DNA from: an uncultured Dehalococcoidia bacterium
GTDB lineage: Bacteria > Chloroflexota > Dehalococcoidia > Lucifugimonadales > Lucifugimonadaceae
Direction of reading: 5' to 3'
DNA length: 64,000 nt
Assembly (NCBI GenBank): GCA_951812795.1
Contig: OX638325.1
Location: 744,001-808,000 of the forward strand
Below, piece after piece: positions 37,036-45,364 of the stretch. A model generated the notes under the pieces. The model saw only the letters and a list, made by a program, of their open reading frames with translations, made no database searches and was not told the DNA's origin. Positions within the stretch are counted from its first letter, which is position 1. The number at the start of each line of letters is the position of its first letter. The position numbers and the translations under genes were made by a program.

Positions 37036-37782
37036 ATGAATATGCAATCCGACTCGGTCGCCGGGTTGAGTCGGCAAGAGATCGAACGTCGGCTCAGCGA
37101 GTGGCCGATCACCGGCATCGGACTCCACCCAGGCGGTTCCAATTACGTTTTTGTTGTTCGGTTGGCGGATGGTGACGAGGAGGTTTACGGCATCTACAAA
37201 CCCGCGGCGGGTGAACGACCGTTGCGAGACTTTCCGTACGGCACGTTGCACAACCGTGAGTTGTCAGCCTATGTAGTTGCGGACGTGTTGGGCTGGCCAT
37301 CGGTGCCACCAACTGTCGTGCGAGAGGGGCCACATGGTGTGGGTAGCGTGCAGTTATTCATCGACGCCGATTTCACTAAGCATTATTTCAACTTGCGTGA
37401 GGAACGTCTCGACGATTACATGCCGATCGCAATGTTCGACGTGCTTGTCAACAATGCGGACCGCAAGGGTGGCGCTTGCCTTTTGGACGCCGACGGGCAG
37501 CTTTGGGCGGTTGATCACGGATTGACGTTTAATCCTTTGGCGAGGCGGCGCACCGTGATGTTCGAATTCAACGGTACGCCCTACTCCGACGAATTACTGC
37601 AAAGTCTCGATGGATTCGTCTCCACCCTAGATGACCCCGAAGCGGACCTACGCAAGATGTTGGCCGACACGCTCGACGATCACGAGATCGATTCTTTGGT
37701 ACGACGGGGCAAAGAGATGCTGGACGATCGATCGTTCCCCGTGCTGGATCCGGATTGGAATGTACCGTGGCCAATGATCTAA
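37036..37782 (+). CDS. SCO1664 family protein (PI3/4-kinase-like fold)
   Basis: 248 residues. Recognised by GGSNYVFVVRL, YGIYKPAAGERPLRDFPYGTL with the nucleotide-contacting Lys, ELSAYVVADVLGWPSVPPTV, and the catalytic-like segment PIAMFDVLVNNADRKGG followed by LWAVDHGLTFN (DHG as metal-binding motif). It has the layout of a kinase-fold enzyme; its substrate is unknown. It follows the DUF3090 gene by 40 bases, a conserved pair. Confidence 0.85.
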   Translation: MNMQSDSVAGLSRQEIERRLSEWPITGIGLHPGGSNYVFVVRLADGDEEVYGIYKPAAGERPLRDFPYGTLHNRELSAYVVADVLGWPSVPPTVVREGPHGVGSVQLFIDADFTKHYFNLREERLDDYMPIAMFDVLVNNADRKGGACLLDADGQLWAVDHGLTFNPLARRRTVMFEFNGTPYSDELLQSLDGFVSTLDDPEADLRKMLADTLDDHEIDSLVRRGKEMLDDRSFPVLDPDWNVPWPMI

Positions 37783-38975
37783 GGACTTTCAGCATCGACG
37801 AGGCGCGCAGCATCGCGCTTGTCGCACAAGGGTTCGCTATTCCGCGCCCGAAAGTTGGGACCGTCGACATCGGCGATTTCGAGCGTGTAGTCCGTCAGAT
37901 CAACATTGTGCAGATCGACTCCATCAACGTTCTGGTTCGTGCTCAATACATGCCGTTCTTCTCCAGGCTGGGTGCGTACCCAATGGAAATGCTTCACCGT
38001 TACGCGTATGAAGCCCGCAGCGTTTACGAATACGCGGTGCATGTGGCGTCGTTCGTCCCGATCGACCACCTGCCAATGATCCGCCATCGGATGGCGGATT
38101 GGCGGCCTTGGCGTCAGTGGGCCGAATTGATGGGCGAACATCCAGGGATTACCGACGCTATAACGGGCGAAATCGGTCGTAGGGGTCCGCTCGAGGTTTC
38201 AGACATCGAAAACAAAGGCGATCGGTATGGGCGACACTGGTCGACATCGACGGCGAAACTCGTTCTAGAGTCTTCCCTGCACCAAGGAGTTTTAGCAGTT
38301 TCGGATCGGTTGAGATCAGCTCGCCGATACGATCTATACGAGCGTGTCGTTCCGTCAGAGATACTGTCGGTGCCATCGCTCACCAGGATTGAGGCGCATC
38401 GCGAGATGATGCGGTTGGCGATCCGATCGCTCGGGGTCGGCACGGTCGGGGATTGTGCGGACTACTACCGGATTAAACGCACAGAAGCATCCGCAGCGAT
38501 CAGGCACCTGATTGAAGCCGGCGAGGTGGAACGAGTAAGTCTCGAGGATGTTAAATCTGAAATGTTCGCGGTGACTGGGATCGAAGCGCCGAGAAATCCG
38601 CTGGATGTTTGTGCCATCGTGTCGCCATTTGATCCTGTCGCTTGGTTTCGGGACCGCCTTGAATGGTTGTTTGATTTCGAGTACCGGATCGAGATCTACA
38701 CGCCGGCCAAAAAGCGCAAGTACGGCTACTATGTGTTGCCGTTTTTGATGGGCAACCGGTTCGTTGCTCGCGTAGATCTGAAGGCGGACCGAAAAGCGAG
38801 CGTCCTGCGGGTACCAAGTGCGTTCTTGGAAGCGGGATGCGATGAGGAAGTGGTAGCTGGGAATTTGGCGACGGAGCTTCGGTTGATGGCGGATTGGCTG
38901 GGTATGGATCGAATCGTGATTGGAAGGCGGGGTCCACTCACGCGCCCGTTACGGGCAGCCGTGAAATCGGGTTGA
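37755..38975 (+). CDS. YcaQ/AlkZ-like winged-helix protein (possible crosslink DNA glycosylase)
   Basis: About 406 residues. The earliest in-frame start (TTG 37755) overlaps the previous gene by 28 bases; GTG 37767 is equally possible. The family motif is IVQIDSINVLVRAQYM, holding the QxD residues required for interstrand-crosslink glycosylase activity in E. coli YcaQ. Other matches are LFSRLGAYP, LRRxxxYDLYERV-like, and C-terminal GNRFVARVDLKADRKASVL. It likely acts on alkylated or crosslinked DNA; AlkX/AlkZ-type distinction is not possible by eye. Last gene of an apparent three-gene operon. Confidence 0.85.
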   Translation: MECTVANDLRTFSIDEARSIALVAQGFAIPRPKVGTVDIGDFERVVRQINIVQIDSINVLVRAQYMPFFSRLGAYPMEMLHRYAYEARSVYEYAVHVASFVPIDHLPMIRHRMADWRPWRQWAELMGEHPGITDAITGEIGRRGPLEVSDIENKGDRYGRHWSTSTAKLVLESSLHQGVLAVSDRLRSARRYDLYERVVPSEILSVPSLTRIEAHREMMRLAIRSLGVGTVGDCADYYRIKRTEASAAIRHLIEAGEVERVSLEDVKSEMFAVTGIEAPRNPLDVCAIVSPFDPVAWFRDRLEWLFDFEYRIEIYTPAKKRKYGYYVLPFLMGNRFVARVDLKADRKASVLRVPSAFLEAGCDEEVVAGNLATELRLMADWLGMDRIVIGRRGPLTRPLRAAVKSG

Positions 38976-39044
38976 GCAACGTTCGAGGATTCGAACGTAC
39001 AATTCGGCTCCATCGCGCGACGTTGTCATCAGGACTTAGGACCC

Positions 39045-39965
39045 ATGGGCACGACCCTTTCCCGATTAACGGACGAACAGATAGCCGAGTATCACAAGAA
39101 CGGATTCATCGGCGTGAACGATGTCTTCTCGATGGAGGAGGTCGAACAGCTACGAACAGTCACGGACGAGTATGTTCAACAGTCTGCGGAGTTGACCGAA
39201 CACACGGAGATGTTTGATCTGGACTTTGCGGCTGGCCACAGCGCGGAGTCACCGAAGTTGCGGCGCATCAAAGAGCCGCACAAACGGCATCCGGTTTACG
39301 AGGCGGCGATGCGCAATACAGGGTTACTGGATATCATCGAGCAGCTTCTGGGGCCAAACATCAAGCTGCATCACACGAAGTTGAACATGAAGGCGCCTGG
39401 CGGTGGTGCGCAAGTTGAATGGCACACCGACTGGGGTTTCTATCCGGCGACGAACGACGACATCTTGGAGATCGGACTGACCTTCGACGACATGGAGATC
39501 GAAAACGGGTGTCTCATGGGCATCCCGGGATCGCACAAAGGTCCTGCGTTGAGCCATCATCAGGATGGGTATTTCATCGGCGCGGTCTCAGACAGAGATT
39601 TCGATATGGAAGCGGCGGTGCCGATTCGGATCAAGGCCGGGGGAGTTTCGATACACCACGTTCGGACGTTGCACGGTTCGGCTCCCAACATCTCAGATCG
39701 TCCGCGTCGGTTGTTGTTGATGGGCTACCAGGCCGCTGATGCTTGGCCTTTGAGCGGAGTCTCCGATTGGGAAGCTTGGACGGGAGACATGTTGCGGGGC
39801 AAGGCTACGAACAGGCCTCGATTGGAACCGGTACCAGTTGTCATGCCATTCCCGAAACACCCTGAGCCATCGGGTTCGATCTTCGAATTGCAGGAACAGT
39901 TGGAGACGTCGCACTTCGCGGCGGAACTTGATGCGGCGGGGATCCAGACTCAACAGCAACAGTAG
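39045..39965 (+). CDS. Phytanoyl-CoA dioxygenase (PhyH) family protein
   Basis: 306 residues. The 2-oxoglutarate/Fe(II) dioxygenase facial triad is visible: His127 and Asp129 in EWHTDWGFYP, and His210 in VRTLHGSAPN. An Arg downstream (SDRPRRLLLMGY) would bind 2-oxoglutarate. The N-terminal LTDEQIAEYHKNGFIGV is characteristic. Substrate unknown; such genes are abundant in marine Chloroflexota and associated with oxidation of recalcitrant organics. It stands alone, between the YcaQ-like and restriction-modification genes. Confidence 0.9.
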   Translation: MGTTLSRLTDEQIAEYHKNGFIGVNDVFSMEEVEQLRTVTDEYVQQSAELTEHTEMFDLDFAAGHSAESPKLRRIKEPHKRHPVYEAAMRNTGLLDIIEQLLGPNIKLHHTKLNMKAPGGGAQVEWHTDWGFYPATNDDILEIGLTFDDMEIENGCLMGIPGSHKGPALSHHQDGYFIGAVSDRDFDMEAAVPIRIKAGGVSIHHVRTLHGSAPNISDRPRRLLLMGYQAADAWPLSGVSDWEAWTGDMLRGKATNRPRLEPVPVVMPFPKHPEPSGSIFELQEQLETSHFAAELDAAGIQTQQQQ

Positions 39966-40024
39966 TAGAGTTCGCCCTCTGGCTGCGATTGCGCCCGATC
40001 ATTGCTTGGGCAAGCCCGTTGACC

Positions 40025-42829
40025 TCATGCCGGCTCGCGGGAGAGGTTGAGTTCTAGCAGGCGTTCCAGGATCGTGTCGTCGTCGAGATCGGCAGGGTCT
40101 TCGGACCAGCCGTATGCATCGAAGACGGCTTGATTGAGTTTTTTGTGGTCGGTTCGCAACCATGCGTGGTTGTTGTTGTAGACGTTGGTGAGCGTCATTT
40201 CGCGGATCATTTTCTCAGTCGCCCGTTCCGTGGGTGTAAGGACGTTCTTGCGGTGCCACATGAGCGTTTTGGCGATGTCATCGACTGCGTCTCTTTGGTC
40301 ATCCGTCGGTTCGGGAAAGGGGAATGTTTCGAAGCACGTTGTGTGGGTGTATCTGAATCCGCTTTCACGGTCGCGAACCTGGGTGCCCAACGCCCTCGAC
40401 CAGACTTCGTGGACGCGAGATTGTAGGACACCAATGAAGTAGTCGTCATCGCGGGCGAAAACCCCGACTGAATGGTCTGGCAGAGTCGGGTTTTCCTCCC
40501 ATTTGAATAGTCTGAATTTCGAGACTAGGGGCGTGACGACGAATCGTTCCAATTCTTGGATGGCGTTTCTCATCGCCGGACGGGAGCGTTGAAAAATCCA
40601 AAACGGTTTTTCAGCGTCAAGAGCCGTACCGGTTCGGGCGGGTTTGACGTCGGTTTCGACGTGTTGAAATGGCATGCTGAAACGCTGTGCGAATTCGAGA
40701 GACGCATCAGGACCAAAGTCGACAATCCAATGTTGACGTGGCCGCTCTGTGATGTCGCGGGCTGTGATGAATGGTTTGACTACGTCCGAGTTTGGAATTC
40801 CTGATGGATTCGAATCCGCCAACATTTCCTGCGCTTTTTCGTTGGAGATTAAGAACGGGCCTAGCGGAGTGACGCCTTGAAATGCGATTCCTTGGTTTTC
40901 ACGTAGCCGCCGCGCTTTAGTGAGATCGGCTTTGCGTGAAGACAGATCCGAGTGGATTTGATCAACGTTTCTACCGTCAAACACTCGCTTCGTCTCGGAA
41001 CCATCGTCGAAACCGACCATCGATGTATGGACGGCAGCGCCGTCAAGCAACCAATCACGATCAGACTCTGCGAAGAATATGTCGCCGGAATCTTTGATGT
41101 TCTGGAGGACGATCCTCGACCTGCCGCCGCGGATGGCCTGGGTCGCGAGTAGCCCTGCGCGTTTGGCTTGACCGTTCGCGATCTGGGAGCGCGCTTTTTC
41201 GAACCAATATGCGCATAGATCGGCTCCGTTTGGAACGTGTTCACCCCATACTTTGTAGATGCGTTCGACTACCTCGTCGCCCATTTCTTCGCGCATTCGT
41301 TTGTTACCGAGGAATGGGGGATTTCCGACGATGAAGTCGACTTCGGGCCAGTCTGCGGGGCGCGGCTCGGGGCTGCTGTCGTCGATGATTGCGTCTCGGC
41401 AATCGATGTTGTCTAGCGGATCGAGGATAGGGTCACGGTTTTCGATGTTGCCGACGCGAGCTCCGTTCTGGAGATGCCCGATCCATACTACGACGCTGGC
41501 GAGTTGGTGGGCGTATTCGTCGATTTCGATGCCCAGAAGTTGCCTCGGGTGAACGCGCGTTTCTGGTGGATCGATGCCGAGATCTAGCGCACTAGCGATG
41601 ACTTCGCGCTCCAGTCCGTGCAACAGGTTCAATGCGACATATAGGAAGTTTCCGGAACCGCAGGCCGGGTCTAGAATGCGGACTCTGCCAAGTCGGTCCA
41701 AATAATCTTGGACCGTTAACTTGGCCAGTTCTGCGTCGGCGGTTCCGATAGAGGATTTGACGTTTTCCCAATCTCTGCGGAGCGGTGTCATGACGACCGG
41801 TTCGACTAACGTCTCGATGTCGGCTCTGGAGGTGTAATGTCTTCCGTGTTGTGCTCGTTTTTCGGGGTTGTAGATGCGTTCAAAGAGAGTTCCGAAGATG
41901 GCGGGCTCGATTTGCGACCAGTCAAGGGCATCAGCTTGACGCACCAGAGGCATGATGGAAGTAACGATCTCGAGATCGTTTTTGGAGCCGTCGAAGAGGC
42001 CGCCGTTGAAACGTCTGATAGGAGGCGAAGCGATGTGGTTTCCTTCGTTCATCCAGTCGAAAAGCTGATCCAATCTAGCCGTGAAGATTTCGGCAGGCGA
42101 ATCGCCGACTTCTTGGGTGTATTCGGTCATCAACTGTTTCTTCAGCAAGCCCACGTCGCTGGCGAACATGCAGAAAAGGAGTTGGGAAAGAAAGCGGGCA
42201 ATTTCGGCGTCTTTTTCGGGGTTGAATCGCTGGAGTTCGTCGGAGATGTTCCAGAACACGTCTGCGGCGGCTTGGGTTAATTGATCCGGCGTATTAGACG
42301 GTTTTAGGTTTCCAGGTTCGTGGAAGCAGTATCGCAGTACTTGGTAGACGGAAAGTGGAGATTCGCTGACGATACCGAGGGCGCTTTTGCGGGTTGCGTT
42401 TTGTTCGATGTCATGTAAGTCTTCGAGCGTAATGGTGTAGGTATCGGAGACTGTGCCGGTGAAATTGGTGTGGATGCGAATGGTCTCGAAATCTGAGACG
42501 ATCAGTAATGGTGGGTTGCCGAGGCCGTCGCGGTAGCGCAGTGCTTGGGAGTAGGCGTCGTCGAGGTTTTTGCCCGGCTTTTTGTACTCCATCACGAAGT
42601 GGTCACGAAGGAAGACATCGGCAATGCCGTTACGGTCGCCGGGCGTAGGGGCGGATTTCTGGAATTCGAAATCTTGGTTTTCTAGGTCGTCAGACGGTTT
42701 TTCGACTCCGACGATTTCACAGATTTCGTTGAAATGGGCTTGATAATGTTGGGGTTCGGTGCCTTGATAGCCGTGCCATTTGAAACGAAAATCGTGCACC
42801 TGAGATTGGATGCCGTTTGGTGCTGACAT
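40025..42829 (-). CDS. MmeI-like type IIG/IIL restriction-modification protein (nuclease plus DNA methyltransferase)
   Basis: About 934 residues from ATG 42829 (MSAPNGIQSQ), where family similarity begins (FKWHGYQGTEPQHYQAHFNEI). Upstream in-frame starts reach 42910. N-terminal PD-(D/E)xK-like nuclease: IADVFLRDHFVMEYKKPGKN. Then a helical spacer, and the methyltransferase with SAM motif I VRILDPACGSGNFLYVALN and catalytic motif IV IVGNPPFLGNK, typical of N6-adenine modification. The C-terminal part (from about residue 650) would be the target-recognition domain. A single polypeptide would both cut and methylate. Intact and without nearby partner subunits. It could alternatively act as a methylation-only or BREX-like enzyme, but the nuclease motif argues for R-M. 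Confidence 0.85.
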   Translation of the reverse strand: MSAPNGIQSQVHDFRFKWHGYQGTEPQHYQAHFNEICEIVGVEKPSDDLENQDFEFQKSAPTPGDRNGIADVFLRDHFVMEYKKPGKNLDDAYSQALRYRDGLGNPPLLIVSDFETIRIHTNFTGTVSDTYTITLEDLHDIEQNATRKSALGIVSESPLSVYQVLRYCFHEPGNLKPSNTPDQLTQAAADVFWNISDELQRFNPEKDAEIARFLSQLLFCMFASDVGLLKKQLMTEYTQEVGDSPAEIFTARLDQLFDWMNEGNHIASPPIRRFNGGLFDGSKNDLEIVTSIMPLVRQADALDWSQIEPAIFGTLFERIYNPEKRAQHGRHYTSRADIETLVEPVVMTPLRRDWENVKSSIGTADAELAKLTVQDYLDRLGRVRILDPACGSGNFLYVALNLLHGLEREVIASALDLGIDPPETRVHPRQLLGIEIDEYAHQLASVVVWIGHLQNGARVGNIENRDPILDPLDNIDCRDAIIDDSSPEPRPADWPEVDFIVGNPPFLGNKRMREEMGDEVVERIYKVWGEHVPNGADLCAYWFEKARSQIANGQAKRAGLLATQAIRGGRSRIVLQNIKDSGDIFFAESDRDWLLDGAAVHTSMVGFDDGSETKRVFDGRNVDQIHSDLSSRKADLTKARRLRENQGIAFQGVTPLGPFLISNEKAQEMLADSNPSGIPNSDVVKPFITARDITERPRQHWIVDFGPDASLEFAQRFSMPFQHVETDVKPARTGTALDAEKPFWIFQRSRPAMRNAIQELERFVVTPLVSKFRLFKWEENPTLPDHSVGVFARDDDYFIGVLQSRVHEVWSRALGTQVRDRESGFRYTHTTCFETFPFPEPTDDQRDAVDDIAKTLMWHRKNVLTPTERATEKMIREMTLTNVYNNNHAWLRTDHKKLNQAVFDAYGWSEDPADLDDDTILERLLELNLSREPA

Positions 42830-43011
42830 CGACGGATTAATGGGTTCGTCCATCAGCAACATCGGCTGATCTCGGAGAATGTTCTCAGGTCTTGGAGAAT
42901 CGGAGCTCAAAATCTGGTGGTCACAACTTTTGATGAGTGCAGTTAATCATTTTCGCACGGGATTGACGGTTGATTCGAGTGGAGTGGCGAAGGGGCGGCG
43001 ATGATGTTGAA

Positions 43012-43455
43012 TCACCGCGTCACTTCGACGTAGGCGTCGCCATCGGTTGCGATCGTGACTTCGGTGACCGTTGCGTCTTCGGAAATTCGGAAGGCGCGGA
43101 CGATGGGGCGGGTTTTTTCGACTAGGGAGACGAGCACGTAGTATGGTTCGGTCCACCACGATTGCACGGCGTTGTTGATGTCGGTTTGGGAAGGGTAGGC
43201 TTGAGTGTGGGTGTGAGAGTGATAGATAGCGACGATTTTGCGGCCTTTTGCTTCGGCGTCGGATTCGGCACGCATTAGCTCCAAGGGCGGCATCTCGTAG
43301 CGACGGATCGGTTCGGGGTGCGCGTTTTGGATGCGTCTCGCCTCTTCGGCATTGTCGTCGGCTCCGATGAGGACTCCGCAGCACTCTTCGGGATCGGATT
43401 CGAGCGCGTGCGAGATCATGCTGGCGAGGACGGTCTTGGGAATCAGGAACGGCAT
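43012..43455 (-). CDS. JAMM/MPN-type metalloprotease (M67 family)
   Basis: 147 residues from ATG 43455 (MPFLIPKTVL). All catalytic positions of the JAMM motif are present: Glu24 in PEECCGVLIG, His79 and His81 in YHSHTHTQ, Ser89 and Asp92 in PSQTD, with the standard spacing. Such proteases remove ubiquitin-like modifiers or cleave small sulfur-carrier precursors in bacteria. No ubiquitin-like or E1-like gene is next to it; the neighbour is the MmeI-like R-M gene, upstream on the same strand with about a 180-base gap in between. Confidence 0.85.
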   Translation of the reverse strand: MPFLIPKTVLASMISHALESDPEECCGVLIGADDNAEEARRIQNAHPEPIRRYEMPPLELMRAESDAEAKGRKIVAIYHSHTHTQAYPSQTDINNAVQSWWTEPYYVLVSLVEKTRPIVRAFRISEDATVTEVTIATDGDAYVEVTR

Positions 43456-43577
43456 TTTGGTGGGTCTTCTTGTGTCGGCTCTCGGAGCGGGAATGCGTTG
43501 TGGCAATGATTGAGGTTAGCGCTTAACCTTGCGTCTAGTCGATATCGAGGTCGAGCTAGTCGAAGGACGCATCTGAG

Positions 43578-44738
43578 ATGAAAGTATCTAATGTCGAGAC
43601 GTTTCTCTGGGATCCGGGCGCGGGCAAGAACTTCCTGTTTGTGAAGATCGAGACGGACGAAGGCATCACCGGCTGGGGCGAAGCGTACACCCAAGCGGAT
43701 CGCGACACGCAGGTCGAGGAGCACGTGAAGCAGCTCGCGCGGTATCTGGAAGGACGTGACCCGTTTCACATTAGGCACTTCCTCCATGTGGTGCATGAGG
43801 ATTTTGCGACGAAGCGCGGAGGGATGGATCTGCACTGCGCCGTGAGCGGCATCGAGATCGCGTTGTGGGATATCGTCGGCAAGGCGACGGGGCGACCGAT
43901 CTACGACTTGCTGGGCGGGCCGGTTCGCCCGCGATTGAAGCTGTACGCGAACGGTTGGTCGGGAGGTGCGGCAACGCCGGAAGAGTATGGAGAGATCGCG
44001 GCAACAGTGGTCGCTGAGCGCGGCTTCAAGGCATTGAAATTCGATCCCTTCCCGGGGCCGTGGACCGAGTATCCGCCACGCGAGGCGCTGGAAGAGGCGG
44101 TACGGACGGTGGGCGCGGTGCGGGATGCTGTGGGGCCGAGCGTGGAGTTATTGATCGAGGTCCACCGACGGCTAGCGCCGATGAACGCGATACGTGTGGC
44201 GCGCGAGTTGGAGCCACTGAAGCCGTACTGGTTCGAAGAGCCCTGCCCACCTGACAGCATCCCTTCGATCAAGGAGGTGAAAGAGAACACGACGATACCG
44301 GTAGTGACAGGCGAGGCTTTGTATACCCGAGCGGGATTCCGCGAGGTGTGCGAGACGCGGGCGGCGGACATCATCAACCCCGACATTTGCAACACCGGAG
44401 GTATCTGGGAGCTGACGCAGATTGCGGCGATGGCGGCACCGTTCTACATTGGCGTTTCGCCGCATGGGTGGAACTCGACATCGGTTGGATGCGCAGCGGC
44501 GATCCAAGCGTCGGCCGGAATGCCGAACTTCTTGATCTACGAATACATGGTCGGCGTAGAAGCGGTTTCGCGGGATGTGACGATCGGGTATCTGGAACCA
44601 GAGGAAGGGTACATCGAGTTGCCCACAGGGCCTGGATTGGGCATCGATGTCGACGAGGAAGCGCTCAAGGCTCGGCCTGCGGTGACGCGGACGCGCGGAA
44701 GTGTGAGGACCGTGGAGGATGAGAGGCAATGGCACTGA
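43578..44738 (+). CDS. Enolase-superfamily dehydratase-like protein (galactonate dehydratase type)
   Basis: 386 residues. Motifs in order: FKALKFDPFPGPW (Lys-x-Asp), ELLIEVHRRLAP (first ligand plus His), YWFEEPCPPDS, VVTGEALYT, DIINPDICNTGG and GVSPHGWNS (catalytic His). All metal and acid-base positions of the acid-sugar dehydratase group are present, so a cytoplasmic dehydratase is likely; the substrate is open. It shares the same subgroup as the gene at 15 kb but differs enough to be a separate paralogue. A strong bidirectional terminator follows. Confidence 0.88.
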   Translation: MKVSNVETFLWDPGAGKNFLFVKIETDEGITGWGEAYTQADRDTQVEEHVKQLARYLEGRDPFHIRHFLHVVHEDFATKRGGMDLHCAVSGIEIALWDIVGKATGRPIYDLLGGPVRPRLKLYANGWSGGAATPEEYGEIAATVVAERGFKALKFDPFPGPWTEYPPREALEEAVRTVGAVRDAVGPSVELLIEVHRRLAPMNAIRVARELEPLKPYWFEEPCPPDSIPSIKEVKENTTIPVVTGEALYTRAGFREVCETRAADIINPDICNTGGIWELTQIAAMAAPFYIGVSPHGWNSTSVGCAAAIQASAGMPNFLIYEYMVGVEAVSRDVTIGYLEPEEGYIELPTGPGLGIDVDEEALKARPAVTRTRGSVRTVEDERQWH

Positions 44739-44789
44739 GGGGAAACTCTTGACCGTAGTTAGATGAATTGCGGCGAGGATTGAATCAAA

Positions 44790-44823
44790 GACGCCCCGCC
44801 GGGTTGGCGGGGCGTCTTCATTT
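44790..44823 (+). terminator. Rho-independent terminator after the third enolase-superfamily gene
   Basis: Perfect 11-bp stem gacgccccgcc/ggcggggcgtc around loop gggtt (44790-44816), then ttcatttt. It lies between convergent transcription units and is symmetrical enough to serve both. Confidence 0.9.
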
Positions 44824-44875
44824 TCAGAGGGGTGAAGCGAACGCTTCGTCGCCCTTGACTGGTGTACTTCTTGGC

Positions 44876-45061
44876 TTAGAAATACATTCCAGACGAGGTC
44901 GGGATGACTGAATTGCGTCGTTTTCGGGGTTCCGGGTAGTGCGGCATCCGCGCGACCGAGTCGCCCAATAGCGTCGCGTGTTGCATTTCACGCTCGCCCA
45001 CCAGCTTCGTGTCGAAGCCATGAGATAGCCTCTGTAAAGCTTGGTTCAACGCCTGTTTCAC
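44876..45061 (-). CDS. Possible small protein (61 residues), unknown
   Basis: Starts at GTG 45061 behind a strong gaaaggagt Shine-Dalgarno with about 8 bases spacing, and ends before the shared terminator. The sequence (MKQALNQALQRLSHGFDTKL...) is basic, with an amphipathic start and Pro/Arg-rich middle; no family is recognised. An overlapping ATG frame (26 codons) could use the same site. Evidence is the ribosome-binding site and isolated position only. Confidence 0.35.
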   Translation of the reverse strand: MKQALNQALQRLSHGFDTKLVGEREMQHATLLGDSVARMPHYPEPRKRRNSVIPTSSGMYF

Positions 45062-45364
45062 TTGTCATACTCCTTTCAAGGAAGTCTTTTAGTCTGGCGA
45101 TCACTCAACCGCCATATTTCCATTAAACATCTTGTTGAGCAAGGATGCGACGTATTTCGACGCTGTTTTTGGGAGTTTCGTTGATACGTTGGAGTCTGAT
45201 AATCGGACTGATGCAACGATTACATCTGTTAACGACCCAATCGATGAACTAAGTTCGGTGTCATAAGACCATCTAAAGCCGTAATTCGTTGATTACGAAT
45301 TTCGTAACCATTAGTGCGTTTCAACTGCACGGACGATGAATTGCGATAATTCGCGTCGAATTAC
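45062..45364. other. AT-richer intergenic region with a perfect 15-bp palindrome
   Basis: No gene seen. ttacgaa-t-ttcgtaa at 45293-45307 is an exact dyad suited to a dimeric regulator. It lies about 235 bases upstream of the small ORF on the minus strand and about 60 bases after the penicillin acylase stop. Confidence 0.4.
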
